Notes: generated by a model from the letters alone, not told the origin. A stretch of 47,500 bases of DNA from Prorocentrum cordatum (GCA_963575745.1 CAUYUJ010000681.1:153584-201083); one strand, 5' to 3'. Counted from the stretch's first letter, positions 20,713 through 32,637 are shown. Translations and numbers: made by a program.

Positions 20713-21206
20713 ATATCGCAATTGTTTTGAAAGGCCGCATCTCAGGACGGACGGTTTTTCGCCATTCAAAATGCGACTCAAGATGAAAAAGGGGCCCGGG
20801 GGAAAGAGTCGGGACTTCCCAGGGCCGCGCATGGAACAAAAAAAAAACATCGCATGTCTGGGGGAGGAAGGAGGGGGGCAAAGAAAGAACCTGGCCTGAA
20901 GGGGGCGATGATACGGGGGAGGTCAGGGCGAGCTTTACGGCATTTTCGGCGGCGTCCAGGGGCCGTCTCCGAGCTCTGGGGCCGTCAACAGGATGAATGC
21001 GCACACATCCGGCGTCTTCAATTTTTGACCCGCTTCCATCATAGGGCATCTCTCTTCGCGGCGGCTATGCCCCACTGTCTGGGCCCTCCAGGAGCCTCCT
21101 GACCGTGCTGGCCCAAAGGAAGGGCAGAGGCAGGCTGAGCTGGCCGAGACACGACACGACACACCTGAGGGGCAACCAATGAGCGGGGACATGCTCAGGA
21201 GGGAAG

Positions 21207-21375
21207 CATCGACCTGGAATCGCCGATACATCGCCTACATATCGGCGACAGGCCCTCTATAGCAAATCTGGACGTTCCTGGGCTGGGCGATGCGGGGTCG
21301 ATGCGTCCCCCCCTGAGCCTAAATGTCACCCTCTTACCGTTGCCCCTGAGAACCTGACCTCCCCAGACATTCGGT
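21207..21375 (+). repeat. Dispersed repeat D, copy 2
   Basis: Collinear with 7608-7790: TCGACCTGGAATCG, a CTGGACGTTCCTGG block, GTCGATGCGTCCCCC and CCGTTGCCCCTGAG. Confidence 0.65.
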
Positions 21376-22460
21376 GTCTAAAACAAAGAGCCCAGCTGCT
21401 GTTTGTTCGCCATGCTGGGCCTTCAAAATTGCTGCTCTCGGGACCCAGGGCCGTCAGAAAAAACGGCTCGGGGTAACCAGCTGGCCTCGGGGGAGAAGTC
21501 TGAGAGGTCGGGAAGGCCCGTGCCTCGAGAAAGTCGAGACGCCGGGTGTCTGGGAAGGGGACCTGGACGAGGGATGGAGGTTCGAACAGGTGGAAGCTCG
21601 TAGCAAGCGCAGGAGGGATGTACAATCGAGCCGACGGTAGCGCACGGGACCTACACCGAATTGCCGTGCACCTGTTCCGAGCAGAAGCAAACAGTTAGCC
21701 CCTGATGAAGCATCGACTCAAGCGCGCAAGCCAGTGCCGCGGGCACTCCTGTGTCTCTGCACCATCGAAGGGCCACTCTTACCCGTAGCCGATCGGTTCC
21801 CAGCGACACATCGGGATACCCCAGGCCTCCCACCCTCGAGCACGCCCTCTCTTGGAGGACGACCCTTGCCGATGCTTCGGAGGGCGCGCTGCCTGCCCGA
21901 CCTCGGAGTTTCTGTGGCCTGGCTGATGTGCAGGCTCGCTGCTGCCCCCTGGGTGGCTCGTCCAGTCGGGGCCACGCCACACAGGATGAAGGAACCGTAG
22001 ATCTGGCGCGTGGGTGCCAGCTCGACGAACCGGGGAAAGGAGCCCCCGAAACATGAGCCCAATGCCGCCTCATTTGGCGACGGCGCGCGTCGATTTTGCG
22101 TGGAAGCGGGACCCGTCGCTAATCCACACGCCTCAATCCATGTTTACGCTTCCTCAGGTCGTCTCACAGCTCCCAACACGGGCATCCCACCCCGAAGACC
22201 ATTCCGCGGTCCGCCTGGCGCCGCCTATCCCAGCAGCTGTCCGCGGCGTGCCTGGAGACGAGGTCGGATGCAGATGCGGACGCGGGGAGGGGAACCGACA
22301 GGGGGTCAACACGGCAGAGGTGATTGCGCAATAATTCGTCGCCCCTGTCCATCGTCCGCGCCGCCGTCATCGTCGGCGCAGCCTCTGGCGCCGCTGCCGC
22401 CGCCATCGACGCCATCAACGCCCCTGAGATCTCACCTGTCAGAAAGAGAATGAGACGCCG

Positions 22461-23302
22461 TGAAGAATCACGACTGCAGACCTGGATCCCACCTTCCTGC
22501 ACCATTTTTCGAGCCGGCCCGATCTGCGAGGGCCCCGGGACCCGAACCTGGGCGCAAACGCCCAGCTCGACAAAATCGAGACGCCAGGATCTCAAGGGCC
22601 GTCGCCGCACGCCGTGACTGCCGATGCTCGCCGCCGATCAAAAAACGGCTCGCGCCTGCCCTGCGCGCGGTCAGGATCAGTCAGCATCGAATCGGGAAAT
22701 CGGATCGAATCGACTTGTGCGTCGACTCGGGCTGCATCGGCACGAAAGCGAGATCGAACCGGATCGGCCACGCCAGGATGCACAACAGCGCCACGCAAGC
22801 ATCGGGGCGCATCGGATCGTCGGAATGTGAGGATCGAATCGGACCGGGCCGGCTGGAATCCACATCAAGCCGGATCGGTCGGATCGAAATGGACCCTGGC
22901 GGTTCACGTGGGCAGCGCTCCTGCCGCTGCTGGCCGCTGGCGCCGGCGGCGCTGGCTTTGGGCTGCCGCCTTCGGGCGGCAGACGCCGCCCCGACCGGAC
23001 GACCGCCGGCAGCTCTTCGGCGGCGTCGCCTCGGTCGCGGGCGGGCGGCTCGGGCGGGCCCGATCCCAGGCCCGAGGGGTCGGCTTTCCAAGTCCTGGGC
23101 AGCGCCTCCTGCGCCAGAAGAGTGCATCAGCATGGCGCTCGGATGTCCGACCAGGACTCACCGAAGATCCAGGATGTGTAATGGCAAACCCCTTGGATGG
23201 GATATCTTATCGGGGCTCGAATCCTGGCGTCTCGACTGTCTCGAGCTGGGCGTTTGCACCCAATTGTGGGCCCCAGGACCCTCACACATCGATCCGGGGC
23301 CT
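22461..23302. repeat. Second inverted pair of repeat G, enclosing a repeat F copy
   Basis: The plus copy at 22461-22594 (AATCACGACTGCAGACCTGG, CTGGGCGCAAACGCCCAGCT) is inverted relative to 23216-23302 (CTGGCGTCTCGACTGTCTCG, GAGCTGGGCGTTTGCACC). The 620-bp interior includes repeat F copy 2 at 22672-22885. Confidence 0.7.
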
Positions 23303-23449
23303 TAAAGAATTTGTCGCGATCTCTTGCGATGATTTGATCGTTCCGCTTGAGTCGGACACCTTCTAACCGTCAACGACGAAGATTAAAACGACGTTGGGGT
23401 GTGAGCCCCGAGCCGACGGCCGCGACGATGACGAAGACGACAACGACCG

Positions 23450-23930
23450 CAACGAGGACGGCGTGGGGGTGTCCGATTCGAGCCCAGATCCCGTCCAGGA
23501 TTTTGTCTCGAATCGGACATCCTCGAACCGACGACGACCTCGATGATGATGAGGAGGAGGATGGTCATGGTGACGACGTGGCGACGATTCGGGCCAGAAT
23601 GACGCCAGGGATTCTGGCTCGAATCGTCGACGACGACGACGACGATGACAAATACGTGGGGCGCTCGAATCCAGCCAATATCCTTGGCGGGATTTTGGCT
23701 CGAATCGGACACCCTAGAATTGACGACGACGACGAGGACGACAACCGCAACCACGACGACGTGGGGGCGGGCGATTCGGGCCGAAATCCAAGGTGGGATT
23801 TCCGCAGGGCTTGGATACCCTGGAACTGACGCCGACGACGATGAGGACGACGTTGGAGTCTCCGATCCGGGCCGACGGCCTCGGCGACGACGACGACGAC
23901 GACGACGACCTTGGCGGTCTCGCCTTTTAT
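23450..23930 (+). repeat. Diverged minisatellite of about 100 bp
   Basis: Four to five units begin GACGACGTGGGGG (near 23460, 23575, 23655, 23758 and 23850). They carry CCGATTCGAGCCCAGATCC, GGATTTTGGCTCGAATCGG and ACCCTAGAATTGACGACGAC-like blocks. Confidence 0.75.
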
Positions 23931-23936
23931 GCCTCC

Positions 23937-24110
23937 CCATGCTTCAAGACGGCCCAAGAGGCCCAAAAGTTACCCAGGTGGGCCACAAAACGATCCGAGG
24001 AGGCCCGAAGACGGCCCAAGAGATCTCCAAGAGGGTCCCAAGAGGCCCCTAACGGCGCCACAAGGGAGCCCAAGAGTGCCCCTGCGAACTGACATGTCGA
24101 GCTTTTCCGC
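23937..24110 (+). repeat. Degenerate CCCAAGAGGCCC repeat tract
   Basis: Short variable units such as GACGGCCCAAGAGGCCC and CCCAAGAGTGCCCC. The same word family recurs, in either orientation, at 1195-1290, 27540-27790, 31440-31700, 31940-32520, 33670-34470 and 41750-41860. Confidence 0.75.
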
Positions 24111-25480
24111 TGAAGCAGAAGCCCATGGCCCCACAAACATGCCCCGCAAGAGGCCCCGAGAAGCACCCAAGCGGCCCCTAACGCACGCCAACAACGACAA
24201 CTGGCGACGATGACGAGACCAAAACAATGCGACAAACAACGAGAACACACGTCGTCGACGACCGGAACAACGACGACGATGGATCTTGGACACGCGGGGC
24301 CAACGGCATCGTAGACCTCCTCCTGCTTCGCTGGAGGTGAGCCACTGGTGGTGGTAAAATGCATCCCTGGTGGCGCCGTCAAAATGAAGTGGGATATGCT
24401 CTAGGCTGCGTAGTAGCAGTGTTTGTAATAGAAGCCTCGCTGGGGCCTGTAGGCGGACGAATGGGATTATGCCATACGCTCCCGCAGGGACTGCGTGAAG
24501 AGCTGTAGTCAGCCATGTAGCAACAACGTAGGAGCTCGACCAGTTTCTCATAACTTTCGGGAAGCCCCATTGGACGTTCTCGTGGGCTCCAGGAAGCTCG
24601 ACAGGCCCGCCCCCCATCACCCACCTTCTTATCTTCGATTCCAACGCATCGCTCCTCCCAAACCTCTCTTCCGTTCCATCCCCTCTCGTCGTCTCTATCA
24701 CTCCCGTTCTGTCTTGATCACTGTGCTCTTCCTCTTCCTCACCACTCCGAATCTTAAAATGCTTGATCATCCTCGCCTGGTTCTGCGCTAAGAGCTACTG
24801 TAAGAAATGCCACAAGAGCCCGAGAGTTTGACCAGGATTTCAAAACGAACAAAACGAAAATCAATAGTGCATGCTTTAGTCGGACTTTTAGTCGGAGCTG
24901 TAGTTCGAGCTGTAGTGGAAATCGTGGTAAGGGCTGTGGTGGAAGCTGTGGTACTACACGTGGCACTAAGCCACTATGGACTGTATTCGGGAGCTGACAG
25001 GTCTGAGGAAATAATAGTTATGGTGCAGGCTGCCATGTGAACTGTTGTAGTAACGGGTGCTGTATGTGCTGTCGCCGGACGTGCCGCATTGAGGTGTGTA
25101 GTAGCATCTGAAGCAGGAGCCGCAATCCAGTCTGTATCAGGGGCAATCGTGGGAGCTGTGATGCTACGAGCTGTCGGACTAGAAGTAGCATCAGTTGCGA
25201 TGTAAGCTGCAAGTAAGGCTCTCATACTCTATGTCGGATATGGTGTGGTGAGGGCTGTAGTACAGTCGTGCTGCTGAAACAAAGGAGCGCTAACTAAGAA
25301 ACGAAGCTATTTGGCACTTGAAGCGCCAGGGTGGACGAGGAGCGCTTGATACAAACCTTTGGAAGGAACCTCGAGCCCCTTCTGAACCGAAACTGTTCCT
25401 TATTTCAGAGATTGGCTGTAGGTACACACGCATGCTGTGAGAAGATGCGGTAGGATAGTTTTATACGCTGCTGGAGGAAA
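24110..25480. other. No supported gene; degenerate AGCTGTAGT repeats
   Basis: From about 24880 to 25215, variable units on the pattern GGAGCTGTAGT dominate. An open frame on the minus strand (24770-23970) has some protein-like texture around 24650-24350 but no recognisable domain. Base composition is visibly less GC-rich than the flanks. Confidence 0.5.
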
Positions 25481-26335
25481 CATTCCTGAAGGAGTATTGA
25501 CGATCCCTGCAAGATTCGGCTGAAGGATTCCGTAAGAATTCCGGAAGGTCCCCTAAATTCCTGCAAGATTCTTGAGGACTCCTGAACTATTCCTCAGGCG
25601 TTCTGCAGGATGGTTGAAGACTGCTCGAACAATTTCTTGAAGGCTCCGGAAGAATTCCTGGGGGATTCCGGAAGGCCTCTTGAAAATTCGGGAAAGATAT
25701 TTTTGGATTCCTGAAGATTCTTGAGGATGCCTCAAGGGTTCCCACCAGATCACTGGATTCTTGAGGGGTTGAGGGGTTATGAAGGATTCCCAATGGATTC
25801 CCGCCGAATTCCCGGACGATTCCTGGGGGACGTTGGAGGGATTTCTGAAGGACCCTGGAGGGACTCCTGATGGACTCCTGCGGATTGCTGAATGGTTCTG
25901 GAGGGATTCTTGAAGGACTTCTGCGGATTCCTCGAGACTCCAGAAGTCAAAAAGGATTCGTAAAGGACCCTTGCGGGTCCCAGAGGATTCCTGAAGGACT
26001 GCGGGTGATTCCTAGAGGATTCTTGAGGGTGCCTGAAGGATTCTTAAGGATTCCTGAAGGATGCTTGAGTGTTCTAGAAGGCTTCTTGAAGATTCCTAAA
26101 TGATGCAATGAGATTGCTGAAGGTTCCAGAAAGATTCTTGAACATTCCTACGAATTTTCGATGGATGGCTACGGATTCCAGAAGGATTCCTGAGGGACTC
26201 CACAGGGATTCCCGAGGGACTCTGGAGGGCTTCCTGAGGGACTCTGGAGGGATTCCTGAGGGGGCATCTTTCGGTTTCGTGAGGATTCCTGAAGGATTCC
26301 TGAGGGGCTCATGAGGACTCTTGAGGGGCTCTTGC
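25480..26335 (+). repeat. 12-bp-based minisatellite (GGATTCCTGAAG)
   Basis: About 850 bp of imperfect GGATTCCTGAAG, GATTCTTGAGG and GGGACTCTGGAG units. On the plus strand it reads as variants of I-P-E-G-F-L-R in changing frames, so it is not one coding frame. Confidence 0.9.
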
Positions 26336-26493
26336 GTTCGTCATTCTTCACGCGTTCTCCGTCGTGGTCGCCCTGTCAGTCGTCAGTCGTCCGTCGTCAG
26401 TGGTCCATCGTCGTCGTGCTATCTCTCTCTCTCTCTCTCGCGCGTGCGCGGCCGCCCGTGGGAAATGGGGGGGCAGGGAAGTGCAGAGGGAGG

Positions 26494-27251
26494 AGGAGGA
26501 GGAGGAGGAGGAGGAGGGAGAGGATGATAACAATATGATGATGTTAGCTAACGGTGATGATGCTGCTGACGATGATGACGATGGTGATGATGATAATCAT
26601 GGTGATGATGGTGATGGTGGCAATGATGATGGTGATGATGATGGTGATGATAGTAATGATGATGATGCTGCTGCTGCTGATGATGATGATGTTGCTGATG
26701 CGCCTGATGGTGGTTGTGATGCTGCTGATGATGATGTTGCTGATGAGCCTGATGGTGGTTGTGATGGTGATGCTGATGATGATGCTGATGATACTGATGG
26801 TGATGATGTCAACGGTAATGATGGTGCGATGGACGGTGCGGATGACGATGGGGATAACGAGGGCGAAGCGGGGCATGAGGAGAGGAGGAGGAGGAGGAGG
26901 AGGAGGAGGAGGAGGAGGAGAAGAGGGAATGAGGAGGAGGAGGAGGAGGAGGAGGAGGAGAGGAGAGAGCAAGAGGATGAGGCTGATGCTGATAGAGATT
27001 CTGATCGTGGTGGTGGTAATGATGGTGATAGGATGATGATGATGCTGCTGATGATGATGATGCTGATGCTCATGACGATGCTGATGATGATGATGATGAT
27101 GATGATGATGGTGATAACTAATGATTATGATGATGACGATGATGCTGATGGCGATGATGATGGTGTGCGAATGATGATGATGATGATGAGGATGATGATG
27201 ATGATGATGATGGTGATGGTGATGGTGATGGTGATGATGATGATGAGGATG

Positions 27252-27287
<36 letters not shown>

Positions 27288-27335
27288 GATGATGATGATG
27301 ATGATCATGATGATGATGATGATGGCGAATACGGT
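26494..27335 (+). repeat. (GGA)n and (GAT)n trinucleotide array
   Basis: GGA runs at 26494-26520 and 26880-26965 lie within and beside about 800 bp of GAT/GGT/GCT units. The array yields poly-Asp, poly-Met or poly-Ile/His frames on both strands. Confidence 0.95.
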
Positions 27336-28097
27336 CGGCGATCGGACAGATCGCAAAAACTTTTCCAGATTTCCATCGGAAACTTCAGGGAGCTCACTGC
27401 ATCCAGGAGCGCTCTCATGATCTCTCCCTCAATCGAAGCTTTCGTGAAACGCTTCCCAAAACGTCGCAACCACTCCGGACCGATCGCAACTGGTAGCGAT
27501 CGGTCCGAGGTGGTCGACGGTCGGTTCGAAGTGGTTGCGATCGGTCGTGCTCTCCCCAAGACGGCCTCAAGAGGGTCCAAAGATAAGGAACACGAACCTA
27601 CATTTTGAGCCCTCCGCCACATGAAGGCCGCCAGATCCCCCCAGAACCCCCCGAGGGGCGCCCAAGAGGGCCCCAAGAGGCCCCCAAGGGACCCAAATAA
27701 CGCCCCAAGAGGTCTTCAATACGCTCAAAGACACTCCACAAATCGCCTCCACGAGGCATCCGAGAGGCCTCCCAAGAGAGAACTACTCACAGGCATCCAG
27801 GAGGCCTCTGACCTACAAGCCCAAGGCGGGATGGGCCGAAGGCCACTAGATACGCCAGAAAATATGAGTGGAGATATCAATATAAAGGAAGACGTGTGTA
27901 TGTCGAAAAGAACCCTGCGAATAAAACGCCGAGAGACTGACAGACCTGAACTGCACCAGAAAGGGCTCATTGTCGCAAACGGCGAGGTGGGTGGGAGCGG
28001 CCGGCAAGAGGGAGGAGGGGTGAGGAAGGAAGCAGGAGGTAGGGTGCCGTCGGCAGCAAACGTCCACACTGGAGTGACGCGGCTCGGAGGTGCGGGC
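27335..28097. other. Downstream flank of the vWD-like gene; no gene
   Basis: Contains a short palindrome (CCGGACCGATCGC at 27475-27487 against GCGATCGGTCCG at about 27496-27507), then a CCAAGAGG repeat tract (27540-27790). A block GGCATCCAGGAGGCCTCTGA at about 27790 recurs near 41895. The 3' untranslated region of the gene to the right probably lies in the last few hundred bases. Confidence 0.5.
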
Positions 28098-29905
28098 CTA
28101 CTCCCAAGACGCCTTGGCGAGCATAAAACTCGCCTCCTCGACGAGTACTCCCTCGATGCTTCCAGCAGCGCTGCCGTGCGAGGCGCTCGGGCACTTGCAC
28201 ATCTTGTTGCCCAGGCCGCCACTGCCACCGAATCTGCCCATAAAGCTGGCGGCCGCCTCGTTGTCCCGCGAGTGCCCCCCTGTGCGAACTTTGTCCCAAC
28301 GGTCCTTCCACGCAGGCCGGAAATAATAGCCGTGGTCCACGTCGTCCTGGCTCTCGATGCGGTAGCGCGCCGTGGCTCTGTGATGGACGCACGCGGCAGA
28401 GGGGCGCTCAAGGCTCTCTGGGTGTGCATCGAAGCCGAGTAGGCCGCCGACGTCCACGCGGCCAAGTTGGGACAACTGCCGCACTGCCACGTTAAGGTGT
28501 TCCTGCTCGGGCAAGTCCTGACGCACGGTGACCTTGGCGCTAGTTGGGCTTTTCTTGTGGCGCAAAGAGAGGGTGAACATTCCAGCCGCAGTCGGCCCCG
28601 CCTTTGAGCGCTTCTTGGGGAACCAGGTGGCCTTATCGATCGAAACCTTGATGTCCGATTCCGGGTCGGCGAGCACGAGGTCCTTCGTCTCGAATTCCTC
28701 GATCGTCTGCCAAGGGGAATCCCTCTTGCCCTCGAGCAGCCGTGCACCAAGGAACGCGTCGGTGTCATTCGAATGGGACTTGCGGTAGCAGCGAATCTCC
28801 ACGGACTTACCGCCGAGCCAGGCGCCCGAGAGCTCCACATGCGTAATGTACGTGGTGCACGGCTTGCCCACGTCTGGCTGCACGACTGCTTGGAACGAGA
28901 ACTCGGCCGGCTTCTCGGCATCCTGTGGGAAACGGAGCAGCGTGAACGTGCCTTCGTGGTTGATGTCGAAATGCTCTCCTTGAAGGTTGACCAAGTGCGG
29001 GTCGCCCTTGGCCCCGACGGTCGGGGCTGGAGTCGAGAATTCGGGGTACGGGCCAGCTCTGGAGCACGCACCAGTGCCGTTGGGGTACAAGGTGCACACC
29101 TCGGTCGACTCGCAGCAGTCAGTGCCACATGCGCAGCAACAACCACCGGAGAAGGGAGAGGATGAGCTGCTCACCTGAGTCCCGTCGGTGGAAGTGCAGG
29201 TCTGCTGAACTGTCGCGTCGTATTGAAATGTTCCTGGGAGCGGGTCGTTAAGATCGAGTTCGTATCCACCAGTGATCTGGGAAATCCCGATAACGACCGT
29301 TGTGTGCGTGACAGTTGTAGACGGGTCACTCGATAATCTTCCAGAAATGGTGATACTGTCGCCCAGAGAGAACTCAGTGCACGTGTGATACGCGACATGT
29401 ACAGGGAGAGTGGTGTTACCAGGCGGGGAGCTTCGAGCCTCGATTCCGGGAATGTAAGGATCGCAGCAGCCGTCTGTGTCAGGATCTTGGCAGGGCACGA
29501 ACGGAGCTGGGCAGGGAGTGCACTCTGCGGAGCGGCGCCTGGGGAAAATGGAAGCCCTGACCAAACCGAAACTGACAAGGGGGCATCAAATGGGGAGGCG
29601 GAGGAGGAAGAGAGGCAAGTTCCCCAACCCTCGGCCGTAACACTGAATTGCAATTGCTTTCTACAAGGAGATTATCTTTTCCGGGGGCATGGGGTAGTGG
29701 GGGCCAGAAACCGCATGCAAATTTGGTTGGTCATGTCAGGGCTTCAGTTCCCAAAGACACCTGCGAGTTTCGCCGATGCAGTCTACGCACTCACAGGGGT
29801 TCGGGACGATGTACTTGCCCTCTGGGCACTCGTCGCACGGCTCGGGGACCTCCTGTGGGCAGACTGATTGGTTAACAGCGTAGACCCACTCGAACTCGGT
29901 AATGT
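28098..29905 (-). CDS. Secreted Cys-rich protein with vWD-like GDPH domain (C-terminal two exons)
   Basis: Two exons, 29905-29761 and 29538-28098, encode about 527 residues to the TAG at 28098-28100. Exon 1 gives a Cys-rich segment (SVCPQEVPEPCDECPEGKYI). Exon 2 continues with Cys clusters (SGGCCCACGTDCCESTEVC). Near 29015 it reaches KGDPHLVNLQGEHFDINHEG, the GDPH signature of von Willebrand type-D-like domains, followed by TYITHVELSGAWLGGKSVEI. Such GDPH proteins are abundant and presumed extracellular or cell-surface in dinoflagellates. The intron phase (2) is consistent across the splice. Upstream exons, start and signal peptide were not found; a possible donor CAA|GTATGT lies at about 30003. 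Role beyond binding or matrix is unknown. Confidence 0.85.
29539..29760 (-). other. Intron of the vWD-like gene (222 bp)
   Basis: Begins GTGTCTTTGG and ends TTTTCCCCAG on the minus strand. Joining the flanks gives AGG across the junction and keeps the downstream frame open through the GDPH domain. Exon 1 itself is preceded by an acceptor, GGTGGCAG, at 29906-29913. Confidence 0.8.
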
Positions 29906-29929
29906 CTGCCACCGCCCTCGAAGCGGTCT

Positions 29930-30350
29930 GTGTGTGCGCGTGTGTGTGTGTGTGGTAGGTGTGCGTGTGCGCGTGAATGAACCCTCCAAGCCCTGACATA
30001 CTTGTTTCAACCGCGTGGGCTTCCCGAGCCCTCCGCCCTGGAGCCCCACGACCTGCAACTGCAGGCCTCGGAAACTTGCTTTTCAAGCCCAAAGCGGGAG
30101 CGAGGGCGACAACGTTGGCGGGTGCGGAGGCGGGGGCGGAGGCGGCACCGAAGGCGGGGGCAAAGGCGGGAACGAGGGTGGGAAGGACGGGGGGGCGCGG
30201 GCCAGGAACGAATGCGGCCCAGGCAGCCTGGGGCCTGCCGGTCTGCCCGTGGAGTGCAACCTCACCTTCTCGGGCCTTGGAGCCTTGATTTTCGAACCTT
30301 CTTGGGCCTTGGAGGAGACACATTATGTTTCGGGCCTCGAAGCACATATA
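29930..30350. other. Region upstream of the vWD-like exons: intron or low-complexity DNA
   Basis: A CA/TG-rich stretch (29930-29975) is followed by a GGCGGGGGC-type Gly/Ala-coding tract (30090-30190). Further 5' exons of the vWD-like gene could lie here, but none could be fixed. Confidence 0.4.
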
Positions 30351-30530
30351 CACATATATATATATCATTAGTATTATTATGATTATTCGTATTATCATTC
30401 GTATTATTATTAGAATTATTATTACTATTACTCTTATTCTTATTATTCGTATTCTTATTATTATTCTTATTCTTATTATTATTACTATTACTATTATACA
30501 TATATATATATACATATAGATATGGCTCCG
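30345..30530 (+). repeat. TA and ATT/ATTATT microsatellite cluster
   Basis: TA runs at 30350-30363 and about 30500-30522 bracket imperfect (ATT)n with CTT interruptions. Confidence 0.95.
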
Positions 30531-31080
30531 ACATTTCGGGGTCTACCTGGAGCCAAGGGCATGCTGGCCCCCTCCATGCAGCCCCGAATGAAATCGGGCC
30601 TCCCGAAAAAATCGTTCAAGCCCTAAGAATTCTTGGCGCCCCTGGGTTCCAGGACCCGTGGGCCAGAGCGGGTGCAAGCTAGCCCCACCAGTGCTTGGAC
30701 GCGAAAATATCCAAGCCCCAACACGCATATCCATATACGCACACACAAGGATAACAAGGAATCGCCATCGGATTCCAGGCGCATTGAATCGGAATCAAGT
30801 CGGATCCAAGTCGAGTCGAAATCGACTCGGTTTCCACTTGCGCTGAATTTTATTAAAATCGAACTAGAACCATCGCGCGTGCTTCGCGCGCGCTCAGGTT
30901 CTAGCAGGCCCCAGGCCTTGACGAGTTCACTGCTCCACTGAAGTAAGTGGACCACAGATGGTTTGAGCGAGAAGTAAAATGCCCACAACTCCGAACGCAT
31001 TATGGGCAGTGAGAAGTCCATGCGTGTCAATCCACATTATGGAAGGCGTTCGGGGAAGATGGCTGCGTAGGGGGGCGGAG
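30530..31080. other. Intergenic DNA, nothing recognised
   Basis: Has TCGGAATC/TCGAGTCG words like repeat F near 30780-30835 and a short GC palindrome near 30873-30892. No gene is supported. Confidence 0.5.
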
Positions 31081-32540
31081 GCCTGATGAATCGGGTTCCC
31101 AAAAGGCCTTCTGGCAACATGGGTTTGGGGGGCGTCATGGGGAGCCTGTTGGGGCGTGCTGTCGTCGTCGCCGTCGTCGTCGTAATGTCGTCGTCGCCTC
31201 TTGGGGCGCGTCGTCGTCGTCGTCGTCGTCGTCTTCGTCGTTTCGTCGTCTTCGTCGTCGTCGGTTCAAGAAGGCACTTGGGGCAACTTTGTACGATCCG
31301 CGGAGGGCCGCGAGAAAGCGATCAATCATGCTCCCAATCAACTTACCAGACAACTCTCCGGTAGCGCGATGGTACTTCGGAGCCTCCAGAGACTCTCGGG
31401 CCCATGATGAACCATGTCCCCGGAAAGCTTTCTGAGAACATGATGTGTTGGGGTGTGTTGGGGGGCCTCTTTTGCGTCCCCTGGGGGCCCCTTGGGGCCT
31501 CTTGGGGCTGCCTGGGGGCCTACTGGGGGCCTCTGGGGCCAGAGACCTCGAAATATCGGATCGCGGTCCCCCTCTGGGCACCCTCTTTGGGCGCTCTTGG
31601 GGCAACCTTGGGTCGACTGGGGGGCCTCCTGGGCCGTTTTGGGCCCTCTTCGGGGCCTCGTGGGCCGCCTTGGAGCGATCTGAAGGGCCTCCGAGGTTGC
31701 TTAAGTCACGCAGCACCCAGAAGCCGCAACAGCGACTCTCCCCCAAGGGGTTGGCGGTGCGGCGTGAGCCAAAGAATCTTCCCGCGCTGTCCGAACGCCA
31801 ATGCGAACATGGCGTTAGAACCCACGGGGAAAACACCAATCCTTTCTATGCCAACTGCACTCGGGCCTGCAGGGGGGGGGGGAGGGGCAACTCTTCGCTT
31901 CTCCATGCATTTTTCCTTCTCGTCCCTCCTCCCCCCCCGAGCTCACAAGACGGCCAAGACAGGCAACCAAGGCCGCCAAGAGCCAAGATGGCCAACGACG
32001 CCTCCGAAACGGCCCAAGATGGCTCCAAATCGGCCCAGGGTGGCCTCAAAACGGCCCACGACGCTCCCCAAAAGACCCAAGAGAGCCACAAGATAACCAC
32101 CAGTAAGCCCGAAAAGACGAACGCGAAAGTCTTCGGCGTCTTCACCTCTTCGGGCTCCCCTTCTGCTCCAGACGGCCCTAAAGGTATCCACTACTATGGC
32201 CCCAAGACTGCACCCAAATTGCCCAAGGATCCTACAAGACGGTCTCAAGGCAGCCCAAGAAAGCCCCTAGACGGCGCAAGGCGGCCTTGGAAAGCCCATC
32301 GACGGCCCAAATACGGCCCATCGACGACGGCAAGAGACCCCCCACCTCGGACAGTCAAGACGGCCCCAAGACGGTTCTAGAGAGCCTCAAAACATTACAA
32401 GAGGGCCCCAAGATGGCTGGCCCAAAAAGGCCCGAAAGTCCCTCATAACTGCTTCACGAAAGCCCCAGACGGCCCCCAAACCGCCCAAATGGGCTTCTGG
32501 GAAGCTCCTCAAGCAGAAAAGACGGAAGATGACACGTGTG
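31080..32540. repeat. Mirrored CCTCTTGGGG / CCAAGAGG repeat tracts with a CGT array
   Basis: A (CGT)n array (31158-31260) lies between two related blocks (31085-31155 and 31405-31465; ATGAATCGGGTTCCC against ATGAACCATGTCCCC). CCTCTTGGGGCC-type units run to about 31700. From about 31940 to 32520 the same word family appears in the opposite orientation (GGCCAAGA, CCAAGATGGC). Confidence 0.75.
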
Positions 32541-32564
32541 ACGGCTGTCCTGATCTTGCCTCGC

Positions 32565-32565
32565 C

Positions 32566-32637
<72 letters not shown>

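Larger units (their letters stand above)
19345..23370. other. Foldback-rich intergenic DNA, no supported gene
   Basis: Contains family B (19352-19490), CTG/CTC and CT tracts, foldback C, two inverted pairs of repeat G, and second copies of repeats D and F. Open frames are GC-driven. None matches a family I recognise. Confidence 0.55.

Noticed and set aside
23970-24770. 266-codon minus-strand frame
   Set aside because: The right half has mixed composition, but the left half is translated CCAAGAGG repeat DNA; no known motif.
26160-26180. Relict dinoflagellate spliced-leader match (ATGGCTACGG)
   Set aside because: Only about ten bases agree with the end of the leader, and it falls inside the 12-bp minisatellite; expected by chance.
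26364-27608. Long acidic (poly-Asp) open frame on the plus strand, and matching His/Ile frames on the minus
   Set aside because: Translation of a (GAT)n array; frames are equally open on both strands.
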